This document shows, piece after piece, positions 10,389-21,059 of a stretch of 64,000 nucleotides of DNA. The stretch comes from Panicum virgatum (taxonomy: Eukaryota > Streptophyta > Magnoliopsida > Poales > Poaceae), in assembly GCF_016808335.1 (NCBI RefSeq), contig NC_053141.1:27194456-27258455 (forward strand), in the 5' to 3' direction. Made by a program: the position numbers and the translations under genes. The notes beneath the pieces are model-generated. The model saw only the letters and a program-made list of their open reading frames with translations. It searched no databases and had not been told where the DNA came from. Position 1 is the stretch's first letter. Each line of letters begins with the position of its first letter.

Positions 10389-13300
10389 TGTGACACCTCG
10401 GGTGTCAGTACACTTAAACACCATCACTGTACCTTACTTAAATTTAAAAGAAAGGTGGGGGAAATTAATTCAAAGAAAAGGGGTCAAATAAAAGTCAAAG
10501 TATACAAAAGAAATTAAAGGAGAAAGAAAAAAGACTGAAAAACTACTCAAATTTCAATTCAAAAATGTGCACAAAATTTTAGTTGGCTCATGAGAGGTAC
10601 TTCAATGGACATGTGCTCAATTGAACTTCAGCCAAAAAAAAATCAAAAACTGAATAAAACCAAAGCCCTTTTGTGCAAGTTTGCAAATTTACAAATAGTT
10701 CAAAATGTGAGTTTTGAATGAAAATTTGCATAACACGAAAGTTGTAGATCTTAAAAAATTATGCAAAATTGGTATTCAATACTTTTTCTTTTGAGCCCTA
10801 TGAGTAGGAGATATTTTTAGTGTACCGAGAGGTCCCTGAATTTTCAGAAATCGCAGATATGCCCTCACCTCCATCTCTCTCCTCCCGGTTCCTCTGTTTC
10901 GCCCGCCGCCCGCTGTACGCCGCCGGTGAACCTCGTCCACGGCGCGTCCGCGGCCAAATGGACACGGGGAGCCCTCCAGCGCCATCTGGCTTGCCCCTTG
11001 GCACCTTCCCCCGCTCACACATGTCCCAGGCGCTCTCCCGAGCCGACACGACGCCCCGCCATGCGCAGCGCCGCCCGCTCGCTCCGCCAGCCCGCCGTCG
11101 AGCCACCCCGGACCGAATCAACCTTCCCCAGGCGCCACTCCACTCGCCCAGGTGCTCTCTGGCCTATAAAGACCCCCAGAGCCCCGCCGTTGCGCGGCTT
11201 CTCCCCATTCTTCCTCCTCCCACCGTCCGCCATGGCCGGCGAGATCTAGCTCGCGCGAACCAGCCACCCCGGCCCTGCATTGCTCCATCCGACCACCCCA
11301 CAAGCTTCTCCACCCTCCATTTAAGCTCCACGCGCGCGGAATCGAACCCAGACCCTTTCTGTCGCCGTTTCCCCTTCTGCGCCGCCGCCGGCGAGCTCGG
11401 GCTCACCGCGGACCGGCCAGCCCAGAGGGAGACCGAGCACGACAGCTACCCTAGGAGCATCCTCACGCTCTCGCGGTGCTCGTGCGCGCCCCGTTCCCCC
11501 TACCCCGAGCCCTCCTTCACCTACAACGCCAGCGACCCGAACATCCGCTCCGCCATTGACGCCGACGAGCTCGATACCGTGCACCGAGCACTCGAACGCC
11601 GACCAGGGTAGGTGTTTCTCGATCTCTACTCTCCCACGCGCCTCCCCGTTGCAGCCCCAGTAAGCCCTGCCTAGCAGAACACCACCAGGCGAGCTGCAGC
11701 GGCGGAGAAGGCCGGCGAAGGGCCCGGTTGTAATTTCTTTTTTTCGTTCAGTGGTGTGTTTGCAAGAATTCCAGTGTATGGCAGTGAACTTCTAAAATGC
11801 TAAACAAATCACAGAAAAATCGTAAAAATGCAAACTCAACTGATCTGGAATCCTTGTAACAATATCTACAAGTTTTGTAACAGTCACATTTGCAGAAACT
11901 ACCAAATTTAATCTGGATAAAAGAATAAGAAAATCACCCTATGCATGTTCAGGAAGTTCTACTCAACAAATGAACTTGATTTTTGAATATGTTAACACTA
12001 ATGGAATAATAAGCTCACAGTAAAAATATGGCATCCAACCAAAACAGTTATCATGTTGGAACAATCAAGATTCTCTAATCTGTTGTTGACTTTCCTGAAT
12101 TAATTCTGGAAAACATATACATGAACTTGCTCTGTAATTTTTTACTGAATTATTTTCCGAATTATTATCCATCTATCTATTTTATTTTGTATTGTAATAT
12201 TTCTGTTCCTGCATTTAAGTGTTCTAGGCGTTGATCGAAAACCTTAGATGCATGATCCCTAGGTACCAATGTTTGATACCGGATCTTTTTATCAACTAGC
12301 TGCCATGCTAATTAGGTACGGTAGAAGCCGAGGGGTTTCCTGCCTCTCGCGATCAAATAGGAACTTTACTGACTTTAATTCCTGCTGAAATATAAGGACA
12401 ACGGGCGGGGTTGTGTAGTTGAGATACCCCGCTGGTGTAGTCAAAAAATGGCTAAGGTCGCGGTGTGTGGCTCATTTTGTTAAGCGTTTGAAAGTACTCG
12501 CCACATACCGAGAAATATGGTAATCGGTAAGCTTAAGTACCTGATTGGACCGGCGAGTGGAACGATCTCGCACCCTCCTGGTAGAAGTAGGGTTTATATT
12601 TTTGTCGCGACGTACGGGTGCAGAGACGTCGGGCTCTGTAGTCGGGGAGGGTGTGCCGGATCCACGGACTGGAAAGAAAGGGGAAATGTAGCGTGGGCGG
12701 GAGCGAAGTCGATCCCCATGCGTGTGGTCTAGGTTTCCCTGGCCAGGTTGAAATTCGATTCGGAATCGTCCGCCTCTCACGCCATGAGATTGCTTAATGT
12801 TTTCGGTCACACAGAGTAACAAGTGGAACATGATAATGATAATACTACTGGTTGATTAAATGGTTGCTCTACCATATTTGTGTAGAGTTAGTTGCAAACT
12901 TAGAATAGTTAATCCAGATGGAAGATGGCTAATTAAAATCTGAAAATAAGGATCAATTCTTAGTGGTGTGTTTGGCAAAACAACCCCACCAACCAAAAAG
13001 CCTTGCATGTCTAGTTATCGGACTATGTTATATCCGGAGACGGGTCAGTCTTGCTGAGTATTAGTATACTCAGCCTTGCTTGTGGCACTGTTTTTCTGGT
13101 ACTAACTTCGAGGATCTGTTTGCAAGTCTTACTTGACCGTGCACCTTGCCTCCGGGTTGGTCTGTTGAGTGGGATGGCCCTTCAGCTGGTGCTGACCACC
13201 CTCCCACTGAGTGACGCTTTCGTACGGGCTTTATCGATGCTTCACGTTATTTCGCTAGTTATCTTTTAATGCTTCCGCTGAACAATGAGACTTGAATAAT

Positions 13301-13574
13301 TTGAGTAGATGGAACTCTGTAGTACTTTACTATTCTGAACCTGGTTTGTAATAAATTTCCTTTCCGCTGCAATCACTCTGAGATGTATGAAATGTTTTGT
13401 GTTGTAATCTCTGGGCTCACCTTCATGTGAGTGTTGTCTGCTGATCCTGGAATAGCGTGGCTTTAATCGAGGCTTCACTCAAGGAACTACCGGTGCGTGC
13501 CGATTTGGGTCAGAGTTGCCTAGCAACAAAGATCAGTGCACCCGGGCCCAGTTAGTTTGGGTGGTTCCGCCACA
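10389..13574 (+). repeat. 5' LTR of Gypsy element
   Basis: 3186 bases from TGTGACACC to ccgccaca. The central 10850-11700 part is GC-rich and gene-like, with a TATA box and a short upstream ATG frame (MAGEI) near 11232. Long frames there (for example 10820-11611) have no family resemblance and are not called. Relative to the 3' LTR it lacks about 1.2 kb after 12147. Confidence 0.9.
11165..11171 (+). promoter_or_regulatory. TATA box of Gypsy LTR
   Basis: tataaag in the context ggcctataaagacccc, conserved in the 3' LTR at 21816-21822. It probably sets the start of the genomic RNA. Confidence 0.55.
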
Positions 13575-13576
13575 GC

Positions 13577-13587
13577 TGGCATCAGAG
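13577..13587 (+). other. primer binding site of Gypsy element
   Basis: tggcatcagag starts three bases after the LTR end and resembles the usual initiator-Met tRNA complement (tggtatcagag) with one change. Confidence 0.65.
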
Positions 13588-14957
13588 ATGACAGCCTCGG
13601 TTTTCAAAATAACAAATTAAAACTTGACTTCAAAACTACTAGAGTTTTGAAAGAGTTTAGGATCTCCAAGGACAAGTCTAGGACGTAAAGACCTAGGGAA
13701 TATTATGGGTATAATCAGGTGGCTTATATTGTATGGCTGACTTCCAGCACTTTACTTTTCAGTATTTAAATTCTGTAATTTAAATTTTGCAACTACATCG
13801 TCGCCACGGAGGTATGCTTACTCAGTCAGCTGAGGGAGTCTGACCTTCCCGTCGGTGATGTGAGCTGAACGCTGGAGCTCAAGCAGTGCCCTACTTGAGC
13901 TGCTGCCCATATACCAACTTCGGTTGATTATATGGGGAGTAATGGTTCGAAATTGGAATTCAATTCCCCGTCAAAGACGGTACTCAGTTAATACGTTGTT
14001 TCGATGACGTATGCTTAATGTTGTCCATACGGAGGTAATTATATGGATGCCGGTTCTATAGTGATCGGTAATGTATGAAACGCTTTCGTGAGTGCTGGCA
14101 CGGAAGATTCAATCTATATATTGTCAATTTTCTGCAGGTACGCTAACTCGAAATCGAATTCTAGGCTATCTAGCTATATCAAGTAGCTACATAGTGAGAG
14201 ACGTAATATGTATGCCACCAAAGTCATTTGCGTAAGACCAAGGTTACTTGGCAATTATTTTCCTTGGTGAGCACGGATAGGTTATGCATTCATCCTCAAA
14301 ATAGTTAACAAAGAAATCTTTGAAAGAAATCCCAATCAAATCGGCTAAAAACCTATCTTAAGGAGCATCTAGATAGTCTGCAAATTCAGAGAAATTGGTT
14401 TACACAAATTTCAACCCTCTGTTAAATTATTCAAATTAACTTGGGGTAGTAAGACGAAATTATGTTCCCTAAGTTATCAAGCTCTTGCAAAATTTTGAGA
14501 ATTTTTGAAGCCTCCTAGATTGGTATTTATGATTTTAGATCAACCCTGTGTAAAACTGTTAACTCTGAACAGTCTGTACAACTGAAATTTTTCGACCTCC
14601 ATAAGTTATTCAAACAAAAAATCGTTCAACATGAAAGTTGTAGAAAACTAAGTGATAATCTTACCATAAAAATTTTAATAATGTTAGACAGTTGGTTTGA
14701 GAGTTATGGTCAAAATACACCCTCTCTGGACACCCAGTTTTCCTGGTTGACGTCATTCTGAAAACCTGAGCATATCGCCCCCTTGGAGTCCGAATTGATC
14801 ATAGTGATGACTAGATGAATCGTTCCTTAATCTCATAGGGATCTTGTGTAAATTTTTGAGAATTTTCGGAGCATATTATCTATCATTTTGGCAATTTCTT
14901 TCACTATCCAGAGTCAGCGATTCCTTGTTTACCATCAGCTGATCCATCGGTCTTTTG
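13588..14957 (+). other. Gypsy leader, no gene seen
   Basis: About 1.4 kb of moderately AT-rich leader between the primer site and the extra ORF. All frames are closed by frequent stops. Parts such as catgaaagttgtagaaaac at about 14630 echo a phrase in the LTR at 10730, which suggests an internal duplication. Confidence 0.5.
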
Positions 14958-15871
14958 ATGGGACAGATGGAAGAGCTGCTGGTGGTTGACGCGCAGGGGC
15001 ACGTGCACTCCACTTGCTTGCACTGGGACGGGTTTTCTCGCCGTCTTTGGGAGCTTTTGAATGCAGCCGCTTACCTCCAGCCACCGATTTACGATGGCCA
15101 CGAGTTTGTGGAGGACGGAGTTCGTCGCTGCAGTGTGGCGATGGTGATCCTGTAGCACCCGCTCAACGGGTGGGAGCCGATCGTGACTCAGATGGTCGGT
15201 CACTACCTGCTGGACACTTGGGAGCTTATCGCCATGAGGGCGATGACCACTTTTTGCTCTTCGCACCCTCTGGACTGGAGGTGGTTCTGACCGCGTTCGG
15301 GTTGTTCCCTGCACCTGACCCGACAGACCCGCTTTGGCTCGACCGGATGGCTCACGTGGACGTGGTCGCTACCCTTGACCCGGTCGGGGCACTTTGGACG
15401 ACAGCGATGTGCTTGGACGGTCTCTATAGACTTCACACTTACCAGAGTTACGCCGTCGCTCAGTTGGTGGACCATGCTCAGGCCTTGCACCTGGCGGTCC
15501 AGCTGAGAGATGGGCAGCTTCAGGAGGCGAGTACCGAGCTCGAGAGCAGGGCTACTCTTATTGCCCAGCTCCACGGCCAGGTTCACGAGCTTCAGGACAC
15601 GGTGATGAATCGTGACGCTACGATCAACTTCCTGGAGGACCAGTTTCACGACCTGCAGCTTGAGTTGGACGAGGCCCAGGGGCAGCTCCACGAGATACAG
15701 CACGCGCAGGATGCCCTTCACGCACCACCTGACGAGATGCAGGTGGATGCTGAGGACGAGCCCCAGGAGATCGAGGGCGTCTCGGAGATGGACTCCGAGG
15801 ACCAAGCGCCGCAGCCCGCACCGGTTGAGGTTCACACTCCCGCGGCGAGTGAGGCATCGGTCAACATGTAG
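14958..15871 (+). pseudogene. extra ORF upstream of gag, globular N-part plus coiled coil
   Basis: The ORF starts MGQMEELLVVDAQGHVH at 14958. It is interrupted by a TAG at 15153-15155 and needs a frame change near 15260-15290. It then continues to 15871 without a stop. The first part (about 110 codons) is compact, with Trp, Cys and a HPLNGWEPIVTQM block. The middle has FGLFPAPDPTDPLWLDRMA. From about 15470 to 15710 there is a heptad-like coiled coil rich in Leu, Gln and Glu (LIAQLHGQVHELQD), and the tail is acidic and Pro-rich. It lies between the primer site and gag and is separated from gag by about 650 bases of closed leader. From memory, proteins of this layout occur near other grass retroelements, but I cannot name a family. 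Role unknown: RNA binding or particle assembly are guesses. Confidence 0.6.
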
Positions 15872-16524
15872 ACCGAGGCGCTGTTTTCTTAGCTTTTGTA
15901 GACTCCTCTTAGTGTAGCCTACTTTTGGATCATGGCTACTAGGCTAACTTAGAGTTGAGTAACCCCCTTAGTACTGATGTTAGAAGTAACCAAGTAGAAA
16001 TGAGAGGATGATGAATGTAATGAACCTCTAGTGCTACTAATGTGAAATATCGGTGATCTGTGAAAAGCTGAATGCAGCAGCTAGTTCGAATTTTTATTCT
16101 CTTTTCCTTTCTGATTTAGCTCCTGAGTTGAATACCAAAGTTGTTCCAAATTTCATTAGGGAAATTCTCAAAAAAATTCAGCTCAAAGGGATTTGTATCG
16201 CAGGAGATAATCGCAAATTACAGAAGCTCTGTTTTCTGTAGAACAGAAAAACCAGAGGAGTAAATGAATTTTTCGACTAACCTACTCTGGAAATCTGACT
16301 TTGTGATGACTACCAAAGTTGTAGCTCATGAACTTATCTATCTCCTGTAAAAGTTTCAAGTTTATATCATGTATATAACTCCAGTTATGAGCGATTTTGT
16401 ATCACTGGTTTTGCTGCACAACATGATTTAAGCGATTTCCATTACTTCCATGTCATTTTGAGTTGTATGTTCCATTTGAAATGATGATAATGTTGAGCCT
16501 AATACAAAAGTACTCACATTTCAG
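15872..16524 (+). other. Gypsy leader between extra ORF and gag, no gene seen
   Basis: AT-rich sequence with stops in all frames and no recognised signals. It may contain a splice acceptor for gag expression, which I could not identify with confidence. Confidence 0.4.
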
Positions 16525-17622
16525 ATGGTTGGATCAACTCGAGGCACCCCTAGTGGTTTTGGAGCCGGGGGGAATGGCGATCCACCTCCACCTCCTCCAC
16601 CAGTGGGTATCGCTGAGGTTCTTGCCGCCCAGACGGAAATTTTGCGGCAGTTGGTTCAAGCTCAGCATCAATCGCGGGGTGGGCATCATGCTCATCAAGC
16701 ACAAGAAGCGAGTTACCATGATTTCCTCAGTACTCAGCCTCCGCTGTTCAATAAAGCGGATGAGCCTCTAGACGCGGACGCTTGGATTCGCACAATCGAG
16801 TCCAAGTTTTCTCTATTGACTACTCCTTGTTCCGAATCGAACAAGACTCGCTACGCCGCGCAGCAGCTTCGCGGATCAGCTCGTATGTGGTGGGATCATT
16901 ACCACGGGATGTTACCGGCTGATCATGTGGTGAATTGGAATGAGTTCAAAATGGCTTTTCGGGATCATCATATTCCAGCTGGACTTCTTGACTGTAAGCT
17001 CAACGAGTTCTTGGCTTTAACTCAGGGCACTCGTACTGTGGTGCAGTATGCCCAAGTATTCAATCAATTGTGTCAATATGCTGGACATCACACGGATACC
17101 GATGCTAAGAAGCGTGAACGCTTCCGTCGAGGCCTTAGCACCAAGTTACAAGAAAGGCTAAATCTTGTCCGTGCGAACTCTTTCAATGGATTGGTGAATA
17201 TGCCTATCTCTCAGGAGGATCTTATTTCTGCACACCGCGCTGAAAAGAAGCGCAAGGCACTTGCTGGACCCTCGAGTGCTTCTGCACCGAGGTATCACAT
17301 TGTGAAGAATAACCCACCCGCACCCTCTCAGAAGGCCCCTCAGCCAGGGCGTTGGATTATTCGGCCTCCTCAACAGCAGCAGCAGACTCGAATCGGGTTT
17401 CCTCAGCAAGCTCGATTTGCACCTCAGCAGCAGCAGACCGGCCCTAGGCCAAATACTCAGCAATCCGCTCGCCCTGACAACAATAACCGATGTTTTAGAT
17501 GCGGGAGTCCGGATCACTTTGCCAAGATGTACCCCCAGGCGGGACAATCTCAAGGGCAGGCTTCTCGCAGAAATGATCAGAACAAGGGCAAGAGGCAAAC
17601 CATTCAAGTCAGGCAGGGCTGA
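16525..17622 (+). CDS. gag: Gypsy gag polyprotein
   Basis: 365 codons from ATG to a TGA at 17620-17622. A Gly/Pro-rich N-terminus is followed by the retrotransposon gag (capsid) domain at about residues 75-210, with ARMWWDHYHG and VVQYAQVFNQLC. A Pro/Gln-rich stretch leads to a zinc knuckle at about 323-336 that reads CFRCGSPDHFAKMY. The expected last Cys is Tyr, so nucleic-acid binding by this knuckle is probably impaired. Pol is in the same frame and its coding resemblance begins right after the TGA, so gag and pol were probably one long frame and the TGA is likely a mutation. Confidence 0.8.
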   Translation: MVGSTRGTPSGFGAGGNGDPPPPPPPVGIAEVLAAQTEILRQLVQAQHQSRGGHHAHQAQEASYHDFLSTQPPLFNKADEPLDADAWIRTIESKFSLLTTPCSESNKTRYAAQQLRGSARMWWDHYHGMLPADHVVNWNEFKMAFRDHHIPAGLLDCKLNEFLALTQGTRTVVQYAQVFNQLCQYAGHHTDTDAKKRERFRRGLSTKLQERLNLVRANSFNGLVNMPISQEDLISAHRAEKKRKALAGPSSASAPRYHIVKNNPPAPSQKAPQPGRWIIRPPQQQQQTRIGFPQQARFAPQQQQTGPRPNTQQSARPDNNNRCFRCGSPDHFAKMYPQAGQSQGQASRRNDQNKGKRQTIQVRQG

Positions 17623-20600
17623 CTTAACTTCACCAGCCTTGCTGACCTTCCTGAGGGAGCACCAATTATGTTGGGTACATTCTTCATAAACCGTCACCCC
17701 GCAGTTATCTTATTCGATTCTGGTGCATCTCATATCTTCATTAGTTCTAAATTCGGAGCAAGGGTTGGGCTAGATTTTTGTCACACGAAAGGGTCATTCA
17801 TGATATCTACTCCGGGTGGTAAAGTCGCATCAAACCAAATCATTAATAATGCGCCACTTAGTTTGGGTAGTAAAACCGTTCCTACCACATTAATTTTATT
17901 GCCACTAGAAGGTATGGACATTATTCTGGGAATGGATTGGATGAAAAGACATGGGGTATTGTTAGATATCTCTTCCCGAGCCGTTGAAATAAATTCTCCA
18001 ACTCATGGTCATTCGGTTCTATATTTACCTCATCATCAATGCAACAACTCTTGTGCCTATGCCATGAAAGATATTCGTCTCGAAGATATTCCAGTCATCC
18101 GTGAATATGCAGATGTGTTCCCGGACGATTTACCTGGTATGCCGCCAGACCGGGATATCGAATTTGTCATTGAACTTCAGCCCAGTATAGCACCTATTTC
18201 AAAAAGGCCGTACCGAATGCCGCCTAAAGAATTGGCCGAACTAAAAATCCAGCTGCAAGAACTTCTAGACAAGGGTTATATTCGCCCAAGTGCTTCACCT
18301 TGGGACTGTCCAGCATTGTTCGTAAAGAAAAAGGATGACAGTCTGAGGTTGTCTGTTGACTACCGGCCTCTCAATGCGGTGACCATCAAAAATAAATATC
18401 CACTTCCCCGCATTGATGTACTATTTGATCAGTTGGCTGGAGCAAAGATCTTCTCCAAGATTGATCTTTGTTCGGGGTATCATCAAATTAAAATCCGGCC
18501 TTGTGATATTCCCAAGACCGCTTTCTCAACCAGATATGGCCTCTATGAATATTTGGTTATGTCTTTCGGTCTCACCAATGCTCCAGCTTATTTCATGTAT
18601 CTTATGAACTCGGTATTCATGCCGGAACTTGACAAGTTTGTCGTGGTTTTCATCGACGACATTCTGATCTATTCCAAGAATGAGGCAGAACATGAACAAC
18701 ATCTGCGCATTGTTCTTCAATGTCTCAGAGATCATAAGCTGTACGCAAAATTCTCCAAGTGTGAATTCTAGTTGGACACAGTCAAATTTCTGGGTCACAC
18801 TATATCCAGTGAAGGCATCTCAGTTGATCCTAGCAAAGTACAAGAAGTGATGGACTGGAAACCTCCTACTTTAGTTCATCAGATTCGCAGTTTTCTCGGC
18901 TTGGCGGGATATTACCGCAGATTTATTCCGGACTTCTCTAGAATTGCAAAACCCATGACAGAACTACTAAGGAAGGATGTCAAGTTTAAATGGGATGCGA
19001 AGTGTGATGAAGCATTCCATACATTGAGAGCACATCTAACCACAGCACCAGTCTTGGCTCAACCTGACAACAATAAACCCTACAATGTTTATTGTGATGC
19101 TTCATGTACTGGTCTTGGTTGTGTTCTAATGCAGGACAATCGGGTTATAGTATATGCTTCCCGAGCTCTTCGGCCACACGAGCTAAATTATCCCACTCAT
19201 GATCTTGAACTAGCCGCCGTTATTCATGCTCTCAAGATTTGGAGACATTATCTTATGGGCACACATTGCAATATCTATACCGATCATAAGAGTCTCAAAT
19301 ATATTTTCACCCAAAGTGAGCTGAATATGAGGCAACGAAGATGGCTGGAATTAATCAAAGATTATGACCTGGAAGTTCATTATCATCCGGGCAAAGCCAA
19401 TGTCGTAGCTGATGCGCTCAGTCGTATGGTTCACTGCAATTGCCTTTCAGTGGAGTCATATAATGACACATTGTGTGCTGAAATGCAAAAGCTGAAATTG
19501 GAAATCATTCCTCAGGGCTCTTTGAATCATATTTCGGTGGAACCGACACTTTATGACAAGGTCATCATGGCACAATTACATGACAAAAGTGTTGGTATCA
19601 TCAAGCAGAAAGTAGTAGAAGGTGAAAATAAATACAAGTGTTTCCGAGTGGACCATAAAGGAATTTTGTGGTTCGAGGATCGCTTAGTCGTTCCCAAAAA
19701 TCATGAGCTGCGAAAACAAATCCTGGACGAAGCACATCTCTCTAAATTCTCCATTCATCCGGGTAGCACCAAGATGTACCAAGATCTCAGACAAAATTTT
19801 TGGTGGACTCGCATGAAGAGAGAGATTGCCAAATATGTCGCAGGGTGTGACACATGTCAGAGAGTGAAAGCTAGTCACTTGAAAGTTGCTGGCACTCTCC
19901 AACCTCTACCAATTCCGTCTTGGAAATGGGAAGATATCAGTATGGATTTCATCGTGGGCTTACCAAATACCTCTCAACATCATGATTCCATTTGGTTCAT
20001 CGTCGATAGGCTCACAAAGACCGCTCATTTTATTCCAGTGCATACGGAATATCGAGCCAAGAAATATGCTGAAATCTATATCGATCGGATTGTCTGTCTA
20101 CACGGTATACCCAAAACGATTATCTCGGATCGTGGTCCTCAGTTTGTGGCAAGGTTTTGGGAGCAACTCCAAGAGGCTCTCGGAACAAAATTAATTCGAA
20201 GCTCAGCTTACCATCAATAGACTGATGGACAGACCAAAAGGGTGAATCAAATTCTTGAGGATATGCTTCGAGCATGTGTCATCCATTATGACAAGAACTG
20301 GGACAAATGTTTATCATTGGCTGAGTTTTCTTATAACAACAACTATCAGGCCAATCTGAAGATGGCACCCTTTGAGGCCTTATATGGTCGACGGTGTCGA
20401 ACTCCTTTGAGTTGGTCCCAGACTGGAGAACGTCAAATATTTGGACCCGAATTGGTGGTCGAGGCTGAGGAAAAAGTAAAAATAGTACAAGCCAATCTCC
20501 GAGCAGCCCAGTCTCGGCAAAAGAGTTATTTTGATAAAAGAAGGGATCCTTTGAATTTCATGGTTGGTGACCATGTTTATTTACGGGTATCACCAACTCG

Positions 20601-21048
20601 AGGCGTCCAACATTTCGGCGTCAAGGGTAAGCTAGCACCTCGCTATGTCGGGCCATATGAAATCATTGAAGAATGTGGACCCATGGCTTATCGTTTGCGA
20701 CTTCCTTCACGACTCGCCGCCATCCATAATGTTTTCCACATATCCCAACTCAAGAAATGTGTTCGAGTTCCTACTGAAATCATCGATCAACAAGAAATTT
20801 TAGTGGAGCCCGATCTCTCTTATACCGAATATCCACTCAGAATTCTAGATCAAAAAGATGGAGGTACTCGTCGAAAGGTGGTAAAAATGTATCAAATTCA
20901 GTGGTCTCATCACACTGAAGAAGAAGTCACCTGGGAGACGGAAGATTATCTTAATCGACATTATCCGGGTTTTCTTAGCTCCACCTCAGGTATATCACTT
21001 CCCTACCTAATTTTCAATCATCCAATCTCGGGGCGAGATTCTTTTTAA
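17623..21048 (+). pseudogene. pol: Gypsy pol: protease, RT, RNase H, integrase, chromodomain
   Basis: One reading frame broken by TAG at 18769-18771 and TAG at 20218-20220. Protease: [12 protein letters not shown] at about 17710 with an intact DSG. Reverse transcriptase about 18200-18760, with the catalytic FIDD at 18649-18660. RNase H begins near 19080 (YCDASCTGLGCVL). Integrase has the zinc-binding HHCC region at about 19740-19865 (ending CDTCQRVK), a DDE core to about 20330 with SDRGPQF, then a C-terminal domain. A chromodomain-like end contains IQWSHHTEEEVTWE at about 20893-20934. The stops hit the RT end and the integrase core, so the product cannot be complete without suppression. Confidence 0.9.
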
Positions 21049-21059
21049 GGGGGGTAGGT
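21047..21059 (+). other. polypurine tract
   Basis: aaggggggtaggt directly precedes the 3' LTR, the expected plus-strand primer. Confidence 0.75.

Noticed and set aside
9744..10517. Overlapping frames of about 200-257 codons in the GC-rich block of MULE-1
   Set aside because: Open on both strands at once and crossing an element border into the Gypsy LTR; explained by composition.
10820..11611. 263-codon open frame in the Gypsy LTR, repeated at 21530-22313
   Set aside because: It lies wholly in the GC-rich LTR, overlaps open frames on the other strand, is not conserved in frame between the LTRs and has no domain-like pattern.
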